Below, in pieces: positions 17,023 to 25,648 of a DNA stretch of 64,000 nt. Within the stretch, counting starts at the first letter, position 1. Each line of letters opens with the position of its first letter. The notes beneath the pieces were generated by a model. It was not told where the DNA came from, did no database searches, and was given only the letters and a program-made list of their open reading frames with translations. Made by a program: the position numbers and the translations under genes. This stretch comes from Nannocystis punicea. Lineage in GTDB: Bacteria > Myxococcota_A > Polyangia > Nannocystales > Nannocystaceae. Location of the stretch: assembly GCF_026965555.1 (NCBI RefSeq), contig NZ_CP114040.1, positions 9,460,001 through 9,524,000 of the forward strand, in the 5' to 3' direction.

Positions 17023-18069
17023 ATGGCAGCCCCGGCCGCGCGTCACGGCGACATCATCAAGCACGAGTCGAAGATGCTCGGCTTCTTCGCCGGGGCCGTC
17101 GCCGGCGCGCTGTTCGGCATCATCGTGCTCGGCACGGGCGGCCTGGCGCTCGCGGCGGTGGTGGCGGTCGGCGCCGGCGTCGGCTACCTGGCCGGGGCGG
17201 CGTGGGACGCGATCGCGGACAGCCCCGGCGTCGAGACCGGCGCGGTCGGCCTGGACGAGACCAACGTCATCATCAACGGCAAGGTCGCGGCGGCGGTCGT
17301 CGGCAAATCGCAGTGCTATTTCCCGGTCGTCTACAGCCACGGCGAGAAGGTGATCTCCGAGGGCAGCTCGACGGTGTTCTTCCGCTGTCGTCCGGCCGCG
17401 CGCCAGGGTGACGCGCTCATCTGCGACGGCAAGATCTCCAGCGGCTCGCCCGACGTCATCATCGGCGGCGGAACCGTCCGGATCGCCGGCAGCAAGAAGA
17501 CCAACTTCGACTACTTCCTCGACTACGCGAGCCTGTACCTGACGGTCGCGCTCGGCGGCGCCAGCCTGGCGACCCTGGCCGTGTCCGCCACGGCGGTCGG
17601 CATCTCCGAGCTCATCTCGGTCAACGCGGGGCTGTCGCGATGGGTCAACTTCGCCGCCGTCAACGTGGTCAACAGCGCCGGCAGCCTCTTCAACACCTTC
17701 GGCATCGACAACCGGCTCGCCCGGGCCCACAACACCACGTTGCTGGCGGCGCAGCGGGCCGAGATCCAGAACGCGATGTACCAGCGGTACGTCCGCGGCA
17801 AGGCGGCCCTCGGCCGGCCGTACCAGATGCAGAGCGAGTGGGCCCGCAACAACCGCGTGCAGTGGGCGCTCGACCGCCGGGTCGCCAAGGCCGGGGCGCC
17901 GAAGGGCATGCAAGCCCTGACCGGATGGAAGGGCGCCTCTTTCCAGGTCGGCCTCCCGATCGCCGTCGATTTCGCGCGGAACTGGCGCGACCAGGAGCGC
18001 GAGAGCAGGGTCCCCGAGAATCCCCTCGCGGTCTCGTGTGACGACACGTCCTGGCTCGAGCCGGCGTGA
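17023..18069 (+). CDS. PAAR-domain T6SS spike/effector with pre-PAAR membrane segment
   Basis: A 348-aa protein. Residues 1-14 (MAAPAARHGDIIKH) resemble a pre-PAAR motif, followed by two membrane helices (about 20-40 and 43-65). The PAAR-like region (about 85-165) includes VIINGKVAAAVVG, ARQGDALICDGKISSGSP and VIIGGGTVRIAG. The C-terminal region (about 170-348) has further hydrophobic segments (SLYLTVALGGASLATLAVSA) and an Arg-rich helical end and matches no toxin I recognise; it is the presumed effector domain, possibly membrane-targeting. It is preceded by its Eag chaperone and overlaps a small downstream gene likely to be an immunity or accessory protein. Confidence 0.8.
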   Translation: MAAPAARHGDIIKHESKMLGFFAGAVAGALFGIIVLGTGGLALAAVVAVGAGVGYLAGAAWDAIADSPGVETGAVGLDETNVIINGKVAAAVVGKSQCYFPVVYSHGEKVISEGSSTVFFRCRPAARQGDALICDGKISSGSPDVIIGGGTVRIAGSKKTNFDYFLDYASLYLTVALGGASLATLAVSATAVGISELISVNAGLSRWVNFAAVNVVNSAGSLFNTFGIDNRLARAHNTTLLAAQRAEIQNAMYQRYVRGKAALGRPYQMQSEWARNNRVQWALDRRVAKAGAPKGMQALTGWKGASFQVGLPIAVDFARNWRDQERESRVPENPLAVSCDDTSWLEPA

Positions 18070-18080
18070 ATGGTGACACC

Positions 18081-18539
18081 ATGACGGAAGAGTTCGACGA
18101 CGGGCTCGAGGCCTTCGCCATCCGCACGACGCACGCGTGGGAGCTGCTGCAGATACGGATCTGGGGCGCGCACTGGGACTGGTCGGAGCCGAGCCTCGAC
18201 TATTCGCGGGCCTCGCTGCTGCGCCTGTCCGACTGGCTGCTGCTGGCCGCGCGCGGCCAGGCCGTCGCCGAGCTCAAGGACGTGCTGAACCTCGCCGGCC
18301 AGTACTTCGGCGAGACGCTGATCGAGCACGCCCGCGCCGACTGGGAGCGCCGGCCCGACGGGGCGTTCGGGCTGCGCGTGGAGTGTCTCGACGGCGAGGT
18401 CCGCCACGTCGACATGATCGAGGTCCTCGGCGCCTGGGTCACCGCCGCCCGCGGCGGCAAGGGCAAGGAGCGCGAGGTCCTGGTCGAACACTTCGATCGC
18501 GCGGTCGCCGGCGCGATGCCGCCGATTCGCGTGTCCTGA
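18081..18539 (+). CDS. Small protein of T6SS cargo operon, possible immunity protein
   Basis: A 152-aa protein from ATG 18081; GTG 18066, overlapping the PAAR stop, would add five residues. It is acidic, mostly helical and without signal peptide or membrane segment, for example DWLLLAARGQAVAELKDVLN. The family is not recognised. Tight linkage behind the PAAR effector is the classical place for an immunity gene, but a partner chaperone is equally possible. It converges on the pseudokinase gene 12 bp downstream. Confidence 0.6.
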   Translation: MTEEFDDGLEAFAIRTTHAWELLQIRIWGAHWDWSEPSLDYSRASLLRLSDWLLLAARGQAVAELKDVLNLAGQYFGETLIEHARADWERRPDGAFGLRVECLDGEVRHVDMIEVLGAWVTAARGGKGKEREVLVEHFDRAVAGAMPPIRVS

Positions 18540-18551
18540 CCCCGCGTGGGC

Positions 18552-20360
18552 TCATCGCAACGCGAAGACCAGCAAGATCACCAGCAACAACCCGACATTG
18601 ACGGCGACGAGCACGACCTTGACCGACGGCGCCGCTCGTCCTGTCGGAGCGCTCGCCGCGGGCGCGGGCACGGGCGCGACGGGTGCCGGCTGAACGGGGC
18701 GCGCCGGCGCGGGTCGGGCGGGCTCGGGGCGCAGCTCGAGGTTCGGCGGTTCGCGCGGCGAGCCGCCCAAAGTTTGCGCGGGCGGCAGCAGCTCGGTGCG
18801 CTCGGAACGCGGCGCCGCCAGTGCGCCGCTGCCGACGAAGATCTCGGTGCGATCGGAGCGCACCGCCGGGACGCTGTTGCCAATGAAGATCTCCGTCTTG
18901 TCCGCTCGCCCCGGCGACTTGCTCTCGACAAAGATCTCCGTCTTGTCCGCCCGCCCCGGTGATTTGCTCTCTACGAAAATCTCCGTCTTGTCCGCCCGCC
19001 CCGATGATTTGCTCTCTACGAAGATCTCCGTCTTGTCCGCTCGCCCCGGCGACTTGCTCTCGACAAAAATCTCCGTCTTGTCCGCTCGCCCGGCCGGCGC
19101 TTTGTCCTCGACGAAGATCTCCGTCTTGTCCGCCCGGCCCGCGGGGGTCGCGTTGTTGTCGGGCAGGATCTCCGTGCGATCGATCCGGCCGGACATGCTC
19201 GCAGCATTGTCCGGCAGGGGCACGATTGCATCGACGCGGACCTCGGCCTTGTCGAGCAGGCGCAGGGCCGCCGCGCCGCGGGCCGTGGGCGGCAGGGAGC
19301 CGACCTTGCTCGGCTCCGACGAACCCGCGACGGGGCTGCGCACGGGCCCGGAGAGCGGCCTGCGCGGATCTTCCAGCGGCGCGAGGGCTGCCGCGAGCGA
19401 GCGGACCGACTTCCTCTGCTCGGCCGGCAGCTCCCGCGAGCTCCCGCCGATCGTGAGCGTGGGCGGTGCGCTCGGGGCGATCGCCGGGGCGGACTCGACG
19501 GCCGACGCCCTCGCCGCGGCCGGCGACTCGCTGGCCGCCGGCACGGGCGCCGGCGCCGGAGGCTCGGGCGCCGGCGCCGGGCCGAGGCCGAGGAGCTCGC
19601 GCATCGTCGCCCGCAGCGCGACGGCGTCGGGGATCCGCTCCTCGGGATCGAGGGCCAGCGCCTGGGCGAACAGGTCGTCCACGGCCTGCGGCACGTCGGA
19701 GATCAGCGAGCGCAGCCGCATCGCGCTCCTCGCCGACGGGCGCACGCTCGTGATCAGCTCGAACAGGATCGCCGCCAGCGAGAAGACATCGCTGCGCTGA
19801 TCGCCGGGCCCGGTCTGCTGCTCGGGCGCGCGGTAGCCCGATTCGTCGGTGCGGCCGGACATCGGCTCGAACTCGGCGATCCCGTAATCGAGGATCTTGA
19901 CCTGCCCCTGCTCGCTCACGGTGCAGCGGGCGGACGTCAGCGCGCGGTGGGCCAGGCCGATGTTGGCGTCGACCGCCTCGAGGATCGCCGCGACCTGCTC
20001 GCCGAGGGCCAGCGCGCGCTGCCACGGGACCCGCCCCTCCTCGGCGCGCAGGCGTTCGAAAGTGCGGCCGACGTCCGCCTCGGCGAGGCAGTGCGGCGGT
20101 GAAGGCGGGGCCTCGCCGACGCCGTGCAGCAGCGAGAGCCCGGGGATCGCCGCCGCAGTCGCGACCTCGACCACCTGCGCGAACGAGGCCCAGGCCTCGG
20201 GTTCGCAGCGCGCGGGGTCGAGGACGACGAGGGTCACCTCGCGCGCCTGGCCGTCCTGGGCCACGAACACCTGGGCCGGACCGCCGCCGCGGACGAGGGC
20301 CGTGAGCCGGTAACGATTGGCGATCCGATCGCCGACGCGTGGTGCGAAGCTGCCGGACAC
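18552..20360 (-). CDS. Membrane pseudokinase with nine TEIF-type repeats, vgrG-linked
   Basis: A 602-aa protein from GTG 20360. Residues 15-255 follow the Ser/Thr kinase fold (RYRLTALVRGGGPAQVFVAQ, APEQQ at 178-182, SDVFSLAAILFELIT), but key catalytic residues are missing: the VAIK lysine is replaced in EVTLVVLDP, HRD is HRA (138-140) with the catalytic Asp and Asn gone, and DFG reads LDYG (157-160). It is therefore a predicted pseudokinase. A Pro/Ala linker leads to nine repeats around (D/E)(K/R)TE(I/L)F, several exact 15-residue units GRADKTEIFVESKSP, then one C-terminal membrane helix (VVLVAVNVGLLLVILLVFAL). It follows vgrG by 25 bp on the same strand, suggesting a T6SS-associated scaffold or immunity role. 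Confidence 0.75.
   Translation of the reverse strand: MSGSFAPRVGDRIANRYRLTALVRGGGPAQVFVAQDGQAREVTLVVLDPARCEPEAWASFAQVVEVATAAAIPGLSLLHGVGEAPPSPPHCLAEADVGRTFERLRAEEGRVPWQRALALGEQVAAILEAVDANIGLAHRALTSARCTVSEQGQVKILDYGIAEFEPMSGRTDESGYRAPEQQTGPGDQRSDVFSLAAILFELITSVRPSARSAMRLRSLISDVPQAVDDLFAQALALDPEERIPDAVALRATMRELLGLGPAPAPEPPAPAPVPAASESPAAARASAVESAPAIAPSAPPTLTIGGSSRELPAEQRKSVRSLAAALAPLEDPRRPLSGPVRSPVAGSSEPSKVGSLPPTARGAAALRLLDKAEVRVDAIVPLPDNAASMSGRIDRTEILPDNNATPAGRADKTEIFVEDKAPAGRADKTEIFVESKSPGRADKTEIFVESKSSGRADKTEIFVESKSPGRADKTEIFVESKSPGRADKTEIFIGNSVPAVRSDRTEIFVGSGALAAPRSERTELLPPAQTLGGSPREPPNLELRPEPARPAPARPVQPAPVAPVPAPAASAPTGRAAPSVKVVLVAVNVGLLLVILLVFALR
18785..19185 (-). repeat. 45-bp coding repeats for the TEIF motif
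   Basis: On the plus strand the conserved core GATCTCCGTCTTGTCCG recurs every 45 bp in the centre (for example 18888, 18933, 18978). Outer copies are more divergent. Nine motif copies are encoded; the period is exactly 15 codons and the reading frame is kept throughout. Confidence 0.85.
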
Positions 20361-20385
20361 TGGCGACGCCTTCCGGTCTCTCGGC

Positions 20386-22308
20386 TCAGCAGTTGATCTT
20401 CACCAGCGGCCCGCCCTTGAGCGACAGCGCCCCGACGCTCGCGGCCACATTGGTCGGCCCGCCGCTGGCGACGGTGATCGTGCCGCCGGCGACCATGGTG
20501 ATGTTGGCGCCGGCCTGGATCGTGATGTTGGCGTCGGCCTGGATGAAGATGTCGGAGCCGTTGAGGGTGACGCGGGCGGTGCCGCTGGTCACGGTGAAGA
20601 AGGTGTCGTGCATCTTCGTGCCCGTGGGCGGGATCGGCGGCGGCGGCGAGCCCTGGGCGATCGTCACGGTGTGCACCGTGCCGACCATGGTCGAGTCGGC
20701 GGCGCCGATCGTCGCGTCGCGGTTGACGCCGACGTTCTCCGTCAGGTTGTTGAGGATCTCGGTGTTCCAGTCCTTCTGCGCGTGCAGGAACACCTCCTCC
20801 GAGCCCTTGCGGTCCTCGAAGCGCAGCTCGTTGAAGCCGTCGCCGCCGAGCGAGCTCTCGGACTTGATCGTGCTCTTCGTCTTCTCCTCGGGCAGCGGGT
20901 ACGGCGGGTGGTTGTTGCCGTGGTAGATGCGCCCGATGATGATCGGTCGGTCGGGGTCGCCCTCGATGAAGTCGACCAGCACCTCGTGGCCGATCCGCGG
21001 CAGGAACATCGCGCCGTAGCCGTTCCCGGCCCACAGCTGGCTGACGCGGACCCACGTCGCGCTGTTCTCGTCGTGGCCGCCCTCGCGGTCCCAGTGGAAC
21101 TGCACGCGCACGCGGCCCTCGGCGTCGGTGTGCACCTCCTCGCCGTCGGGCCCGACCACCGTCGCGGTCTGGACCCCGCGCATCACCGGCCGGGTGGTCG
21201 TGCGCGGCGGCCGGAACGGCACCTTGAGCTCGGTCACCGTGAACACGTTGTGGTACGTGCTCTCGCCCGACGCGTCCTGGTCGAGCACCTGCGGCTGCTC
21301 GCCCTTGTGGCGGACCTCGATCAGCCGGTACTCGGCGTTGAGCTCGTGCTTCGGGTGGCCCGCGAGCGTCATCGTCCGCCCGGGCACCAGGCGCGGGGAG
21401 TCGCTCTCGCCCATCCCGGCCCGGCGCGTCGCCTGTAGCGCCTCGAGGCGGATCTTCGCCATCGACTGCCCCTGGTGCGGCCCGCCGCGCTTGGGGTCCT
21501 GGTATTCGCCCGGGAAGTCGTAGACCTCGAGGTCGGTGTCGACCTTGGCGGCCTCCTTGACCTCGAGGTCGAGGTCGGGCTTGTGCAGGTTGAAGTCGCG
21601 GAGGGTCACCTTGCCCGAGCGCAGGCGCCCGCCGAAGCGGAACCGGCGGATGTGCTCGCGGTCCTGCACCGTCCCGCGCGGCGGGTTGAACCACACCGTC
21701 GCGGTGCCGTCGATCGGCGAGTGCGCCTGGATCTGGTCCGCCATCACCCACACGTGGCGGCTCTGCTCGTGCTCGAAGAAGTAGAAGATCCCGTCCTCCT
21801 CGAGCAATCGACTGACGAATGCCAGGTCCGTCTCGTGGTATTGCACACAGTAGTTGCGCGGCGCGTAGCTGTCGCCGAGCGAGAAGCGGAACCAATCGCG
21901 GCGGAGCCCGGCCCGCGTCAGCACCTCGGTCACGATCTGCTCGGTCGTCTTGTCCTGGAACACCCGGCAGTCCTCGCGCAGGCCGAGCTTGTAGGCCCAC
22001 GGCACGATCGTCAGCTCGTACAGCTGCAGGCCGCGGGTGTAGCCGACGTACTCGGCCTCCGACACGATCCCGTGGACCGGGCGCGGCGACTCGGCCCCGT
22101 TCAGCGACAGCAGCGCCGGCTGGCCCAGCAGCGTCTCGGCGTCGAAGTCGAGCCCCGCCGCTTCGACCCGGAATTCGAACAGCGAGGACAGGGCCTCGGT
22201 CCCCGACAGCTGGACGACCCGCAGCGGGGCGCCGCCGACCGTCAGATCGAACACGGGCTTGTTCGAGGTGAGCCCGGACGCCGTCGATTCGAGTTCGGAA
22301 ATGGACAT
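20386..22308 (-). CDS. vgrG: T6SS spike protein VgrG
   Basis: A 640-aa protein. The N-terminal gp27-like part contains PRPVHGIVSEAEYVGYTRGL and LRRDWFRFSLGDSYAPRNYC, followed by the typical FVSRLLEEDGIFYFFEHEQ. The gp5-like OB region has GAMFLPRIGHEVLVDFIEGD and DRPIIIGRIYHGNNHPPYPL. A C-terminal beta-helix needle (about 500-640) ends with repeated ITIQAGANITMVAGG-type strands, and no extra effector domain is fused. It forms the tip trimer of the injected T6SS tube and probably carries the nearby PAAR protein. No tss structural genes are in the window, so this is a remote cargo module. Confidence 0.95.
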   Translation of the reverse strand: MSISELESTASGLTSNKPVFDLTVGGAPLRVVQLSGTEALSSLFEFRVEAAGLDFDAETLLGQPALLSLNGAESPRPVHGIVSEAEYVGYTRGLQLYELTIVPWAYKLGLREDCRVFQDKTTEQIVTEVLTRAGLRRDWFRFSLGDSYAPRNYCVQYHETDLAFVSRLLEEDGIFYFFEHEQSRHVWVMADQIQAHSPIDGTATVWFNPPRGTVQDREHIRRFRFGGRLRSGKVTLRDFNLHKPDLDLEVKEAAKVDTDLEVYDFPGEYQDPKRGGPHQGQSMAKIRLEALQATRRAGMGESDSPRLVPGRTMTLAGHPKHELNAEYRLIEVRHKGEQPQVLDQDASGESTYHNVFTVTELKVPFRPPRTTTRPVMRGVQTATVVGPDGEEVHTDAEGRVRVQFHWDREGGHDENSATWVRVSQLWAGNGYGAMFLPRIGHEVLVDFIEGDPDRPIIIGRIYHGNNHPPYPLPEEKTKSTIKSESSLGGDGFNELRFEDRKGSEEVFLHAQKDWNTEILNNLTENVGVNRDATIGAADSTMVGTVHTVTIAQGSPPPPIPPTGTKMHDTFFTVTSGTARVTLNGSDIFIQADANITIQAGANITMVAGGTITVASGGPTNVAASVGALSLKGGPLVKINC

Positions 22309-22685
22309 CGGTCGGATCGAGGCGCAAAGCCCCTTCGGGCCGCAGGATACGACCCGGCCCGCGTTGGCGTCAACGCGAGCCGATGCGCCGATTCGAGCGG
22401 GTCCGCGCTCACCCTCATGTCATTATCGCTCGCGCCCTGCTGCGATTGGTCGGCCCGCGCGACGCGGCCGCCCGCGATCGCCGTCGCCGAAGTCACGAGT
22501 TCTCGGGCGCGCCGTCGGCTCGCCGCTGGCCGGCGACCTCGTGACCTGTCTTTTAGAGCATGTCGAAACAGCGCCGACCGGTCCGCGCATTTGCGCAATC
22601 GCTGGACCATGGACGGCGGCGCGAATGCGCTCAGCCCGCGAAACCGCCGGCCGAAAAACATGCCCCTTTGGACATGTCCGAAGAA
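22309..22685. other. Upstream region of vgrG with two dispersed hairpins
   Basis: No gene is seen. Two degenerate copies of the dispersed element occur: GACCTGTCTTTTAGAGCATG at 22543 onward, and ACATGCCCCTTTGGACATGT at 22658 onward. The second lies directly beyond the 3' end of the minus-strand CFI-box gene, as at many other genes here. Confidence 0.6.
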
Positions 22686-24437
22686 TCACCCGCGCGACGT
22701 CGCCAGCCTCGCCGCGTCGGCGACCGGCTGCAGCACCACCCGGGCCAGCCCGCGCAGCAGCGGCTCGCGGGCGATCACCCGCGCGAGCGGCGGGCTGTGG
22801 GCGTAATAGAAGCGGACCAGGTCGACGCCGGTCGGCGTGGTCTTCAAGAAATCGTCGCGGAACGCCCGCAGGGCCGCGACCTGGGCCGCCCACGGCGCGC
22901 CCCAGGCGGCGGTGGCGAGGAAGCAGAAGGTGTCGACGGTCTGGAACTTCTGCGCCTCGGTGGTGAACTGCGCGGTCGCCAGCGGGCTGCGGTTGGTGCA
23001 CGCGTCCTCGTAGCGGACCGCGAACTGGTAGGTGTAGTCGGCCCACAGCTCGCCGACCTCGACGGTCACCAGGCCCTCGGTGGTGTTCAGCTCGGCGGCG
23101 GCGAAGGTCGACTGGTGGGCCGCGCCGAGCAGCTCCTCGCTCAGCGGCGTGTTGCTGGCGAGCGAGAACACGTCGACCTCCTTGAGCGCGATCGCCGGGT
23201 CGGCGGGCGGCGGCAGGCGGAAGCTGACCTGTACGCGGTCGAACGACTCGCTCACCAGCACGAGGTCGTCGACCGGCGCCAGCGTCTGGACCTGCGCGCA
23301 CGAGCCCCAGCCGTCGTCGGGCGGCTCCTCCGTCGTGCCGTCCGACCCGGTGGCGCCGTCCGACTCGCCGCCGGTGTCGCTCTCGCCGTCGCCGCTGGTG
23401 CCGCCCTCGCCCGGGCCGCCGTGCGAGTAGACGCCCCAGCGGAACGTCTCGCCGTTCTTGGTCATCACCCGCAGGCGATCGGCCCCGCTGCCGTTCGCCG
23501 CGCTGATGGTCGCGTCGGGCGGGTGCAGCGTGCCCGTCGCCCCGTCCCAGTCGCCGTAGCCGGCGTATTCGACGGCGCCGCGGAAGCCCTTGGTGTGCGG
23601 GTCGAACGGCACCGCGTAGACCACCGACGGCTGACCGAGGTACTCGACCCCGTAGGCCGAGAGGTCGGGGTCGACGTAGTGGTCGTTGTCGCGGTCGAAG
23701 TCGTACGACCCGTTCTCGTCGGCCTCGACGCCGATCTCGATATAGGCAGTGAGCGGCGCCTCGGCCATCGCCGCCGGCGGCACCATCACCGTCACGAACG
23801 CCGCCTGCTCCCCGGGCGGCGTCGCGGCGGTGACCGCGTCGAGGTCGTTGAGCTCCGCGTAGGTCTGGATCTCCTCGGCGTCGACCGCCGGGTCGAACGC
23901 GATGAGGTCGTTGCGCGGCGGGTACCAGCTGATGTCGCCCTTCGGGTCGAACTGCCCCTTGTCCGAGTTGAACGCCTTCGGCGACGGGCAGGTCATCGTG
24001 TCGACCGAGATGATCTCGTGCTCGGGCGGCGACAGCGGCCGGCAGTAGTAGGGCTCGTCCGACGAGGTGTTCTCGTGGAAGCCGAGCGAGTCGAGGTCGC
24101 CGGGGTCCTCGTCGTGCAGGATGATCTTCGGGTACGTCTTGCCGCGCCGGTGGGCCCACACCGGCAGGGCCGACACGCGCGGCCCGTACGGCGCGCGCCA
24201 GCTCGACAGGAAGTTCCAGATCCCCGGCCGGTTGCCGATCCCGTACTTCCCCACCGCCTGGGTCACCATCACGTCGTGGACGTATTTGCCCTGCGCGTCC
24301 TCGAGCCAGATCGCAATCTGGGCGTTGGCCACCGGCGTGAAGTGGAACTCGACCAGCACCGGCTCCTCCGCCGCGGCCGGCGCCGGCGTCAGCGCCAGCA
24401 GGCACACGGCCGTCGGGAGGGTCAGCGAGCGCGGCAC
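22686..24437 (-). CDS. Secreted protein with FnIII-like domain and CFI-box C-terminus
   Basis: A 583-aa protein from GTG 24437 with an N-terminal signal peptide (LTLPTAVCLLALTPAPAAA). The N-terminal half is a beta-rich domain resembling DUF2271-like domains (VEFHFTPVANAQIAIWLEDA). A Gly/Ser/Asp/Thr linker (about 335-375) precedes a fibronectin-III-like domain (about 385-500). The end, CFLATAAWGAPWAAQVAALR followed by FRDDFL and YYAHSPPLARVI, matches the CFI-box C-terminal module of large secreted proteins in delta-type bacteria, thought to act in surface sorting. The substrate is unknown. The gene stands alone, convergent with nothing nearby. Confidence 0.7.
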   Translation of the reverse strand: MPRSLTLPTAVCLLALTPAPAAAEEPVLVEFHFTPVANAQIAIWLEDAQGKYVHDVMVTQAVGKYGIGNRPGIWNFLSSWRAPYGPRVSALPVWAHRRGKTYPKIILHDEDPGDLDSLGFHENTSSDEPYYCRPLSPPEHEIISVDTMTCPSPKAFNSDKGQFDPKGDISWYPPRNDLIAFDPAVDAEEIQTYAELNDLDAVTAATPPGEQAAFVTVMVPPAAMAEAPLTAYIEIGVEADENGSYDFDRDNDHYVDPDLSAYGVEYLGQPSVVYAVPFDPHTKGFRGAVEYAGYGDWDGATGTLHPPDATISAANGSGADRLRVMTKNGETFRWGVYSHGGPGEGGTSGDGESDTGGESDGATGSDGTTEEPPDDGWGSCAQVQTLAPVDDLVLVSESFDRVQVSFRLPPPADPAIALKEVDVFSLASNTPLSEELLGAAHQSTFAAAELNTTEGLVTVEVGELWADYTYQFAVRYEDACTNRSPLATAQFTTEAQKFQTVDTFCFLATAAWGAPWAAQVAALRAFRDDFLKTTPTGVDLVRFYYAHSPPLARVIAREPLLRGLARVVLQPVADAARLATSRG

Positions 24438-24617
24438 GCGGGCGACGATAGCACACTCGCCGCGGCCGTCGCCGACCCCGACCGCGTGCGTCGCGGGCTC
24501 GAGGTGGAGCCACGCCGTCGTTCGCGCCGTTCGGTCCGCGCCCGGGTGAAGTCGGGTTCATCGCGCAACCCGCATGCTCCGGCGATCACGCGCCGGTCGT
24601 GATCGACGGCCGCGCGC

Positions 24618-25505
24618 TCAGAAGCGCAGGACCCACGTCAGCCCGGCCGAGCGCGGGCCGAAGGTCGGCGCCACCACGACGCGCTTGGCCGCGGCGCGGC
24701 GCTTGAGGCCGATCGCCAGCAGCGCCGCGCCGGCCCCGAGCAGCGCCGGCGCGAGGACCAGGCCGACGGCCGCCATCGCGTTGGCCGACTTGCCGTCGGC
24801 GTCGATCTCCGCGCACGCGCCGGTCGCCGCTTTCGGATCCAGCGGGCAGGCGTTGGCGGAGTCGTTGTATTGGCGCTCGGCCTCGCCGACGCGCACGAGG
24901 CCGCCGGCGAACAGGCCGAGGCTGGCCAGGCCGAGGCCGAGCGACACGCCGCCGCCGATCGCCAGGGGCCGCCAGGGCTTGCCCGGCGGCGGAGCGTCGA
25001 CCGGCGCGCTCGGGCCCGGCGGCGTGGCGGGCGGCGCCGGATCTTTCGGCTGCGCGGCCGCGTCGATGGCCTCGCTCGCGGCGCGGAACTGGTCGCGGGT
25101 CTCGGCCACCTGGGGCGGCAACGCCTCGCCGGGATAGGCCTCGCCGAACTGCGCCGCATAGCCGTCGAGCGCCGCGAGGCCCTCGCGGACGATGTCGATC
25201 CCCGCGCCGTTGTTCACCGACTTGCGGTACGCGTCGGCGATGTAGCTGTAGACCGCCGCGCGGTTGTCCTTGTTGTCGGGCGACTCACGCAGGCGCTCGA
25301 CCGCGACGGCCCAGGTGCGCGCCGCCGTCAGATACTCGCCGCGGTTGAACTGCTCCTGTCCCTCGCGGAAGCCGATGTCGAACTTCACGAGGTCGTCCGC
25401 GGGCGCAGGGGCTGCGCGGACCACGACGGGGCCGAGCGAGAGCGAGGCGCAGAGGGGCCAGGCGAGGAGCGCTTGAATGCGCCCTCGCACGCGACTTCTT
25501 CCCAT
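24618..25505 (-). CDS. Exported membrane protein with TPR-like helical region
   Basis: A 295-aa protein. ATG 25505 is chosen because it gives a signal peptide (IQALLAWPLCASLSLGPVVV); the frame continues upstream to 25628 without one. Residues 35-150 are helical and TPR-like (GQEQFNRGEYLTAARTWAVA, AAVYSYIADAYRKSV). After a Pro-rich linker come two membrane helices (about 200-222 and 255-278) separated by a Cys-containing loop, and a short basic tail. This layout is common for uncharacterised myxobacterial envelope proteins. It is divergent from the kinase gene. Confidence 0.6.
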   Translation of the reverse strand: MGRSRVRGRIQALLAWPLCASLSLGPVVVRAAPAPADDLVKFDIGFREGQEQFNRGEYLTAARTWAVAVERLRESPDNKDNRAAVYSYIADAYRKSVNNGAGIDIVREGLAALDGYAAQFGEAYPGEALPPQVAETRDQFRAASEAIDAAAQPKDPAPPATPPGPSAPVDAPPPGKPWRPLAIGGGVSLGLGLASLGLFAGGLVRVGEAERQYNDSANACPLDPKAATGACAEIDADGKSANAMAAVGLVLAPALLGAGAALLAIGLKRRAAAKRVVVAPTFGPRSAGLTWVLRF

Positions 25506-25648
25506 GCGGCGGACCGTAGCACATCCTGTCTGCTCCGCGCGCCACGAACACCCGGGCGTGCGCTCGATTCGAGATCGCGCGGCGCAATAATGCGCCCGAC
25601 GCTCTCTGCGTTGATGGTCCGCGCGCATTGGTGGTAGGAAGCCTTGAA
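25506..25648. promoter_or_regulatory. Divergent promoter region between TPR-like protein and kinase
   Basis: The 143-bp gap between two divergent starts must hold promoters for both. It contains a small hairpin, GCGCA-ATAA-TGCGC, at 25582-25595. No convincing -35/-10 pair is seen. Confidence 0.4.

Noticed and set aside
18552..20360. Active Ser/Thr protein kinase
   Set aside because: The lysine of the VAIK motif, the HRD Asp and the DFG motif are all replaced, so activity is not expected.
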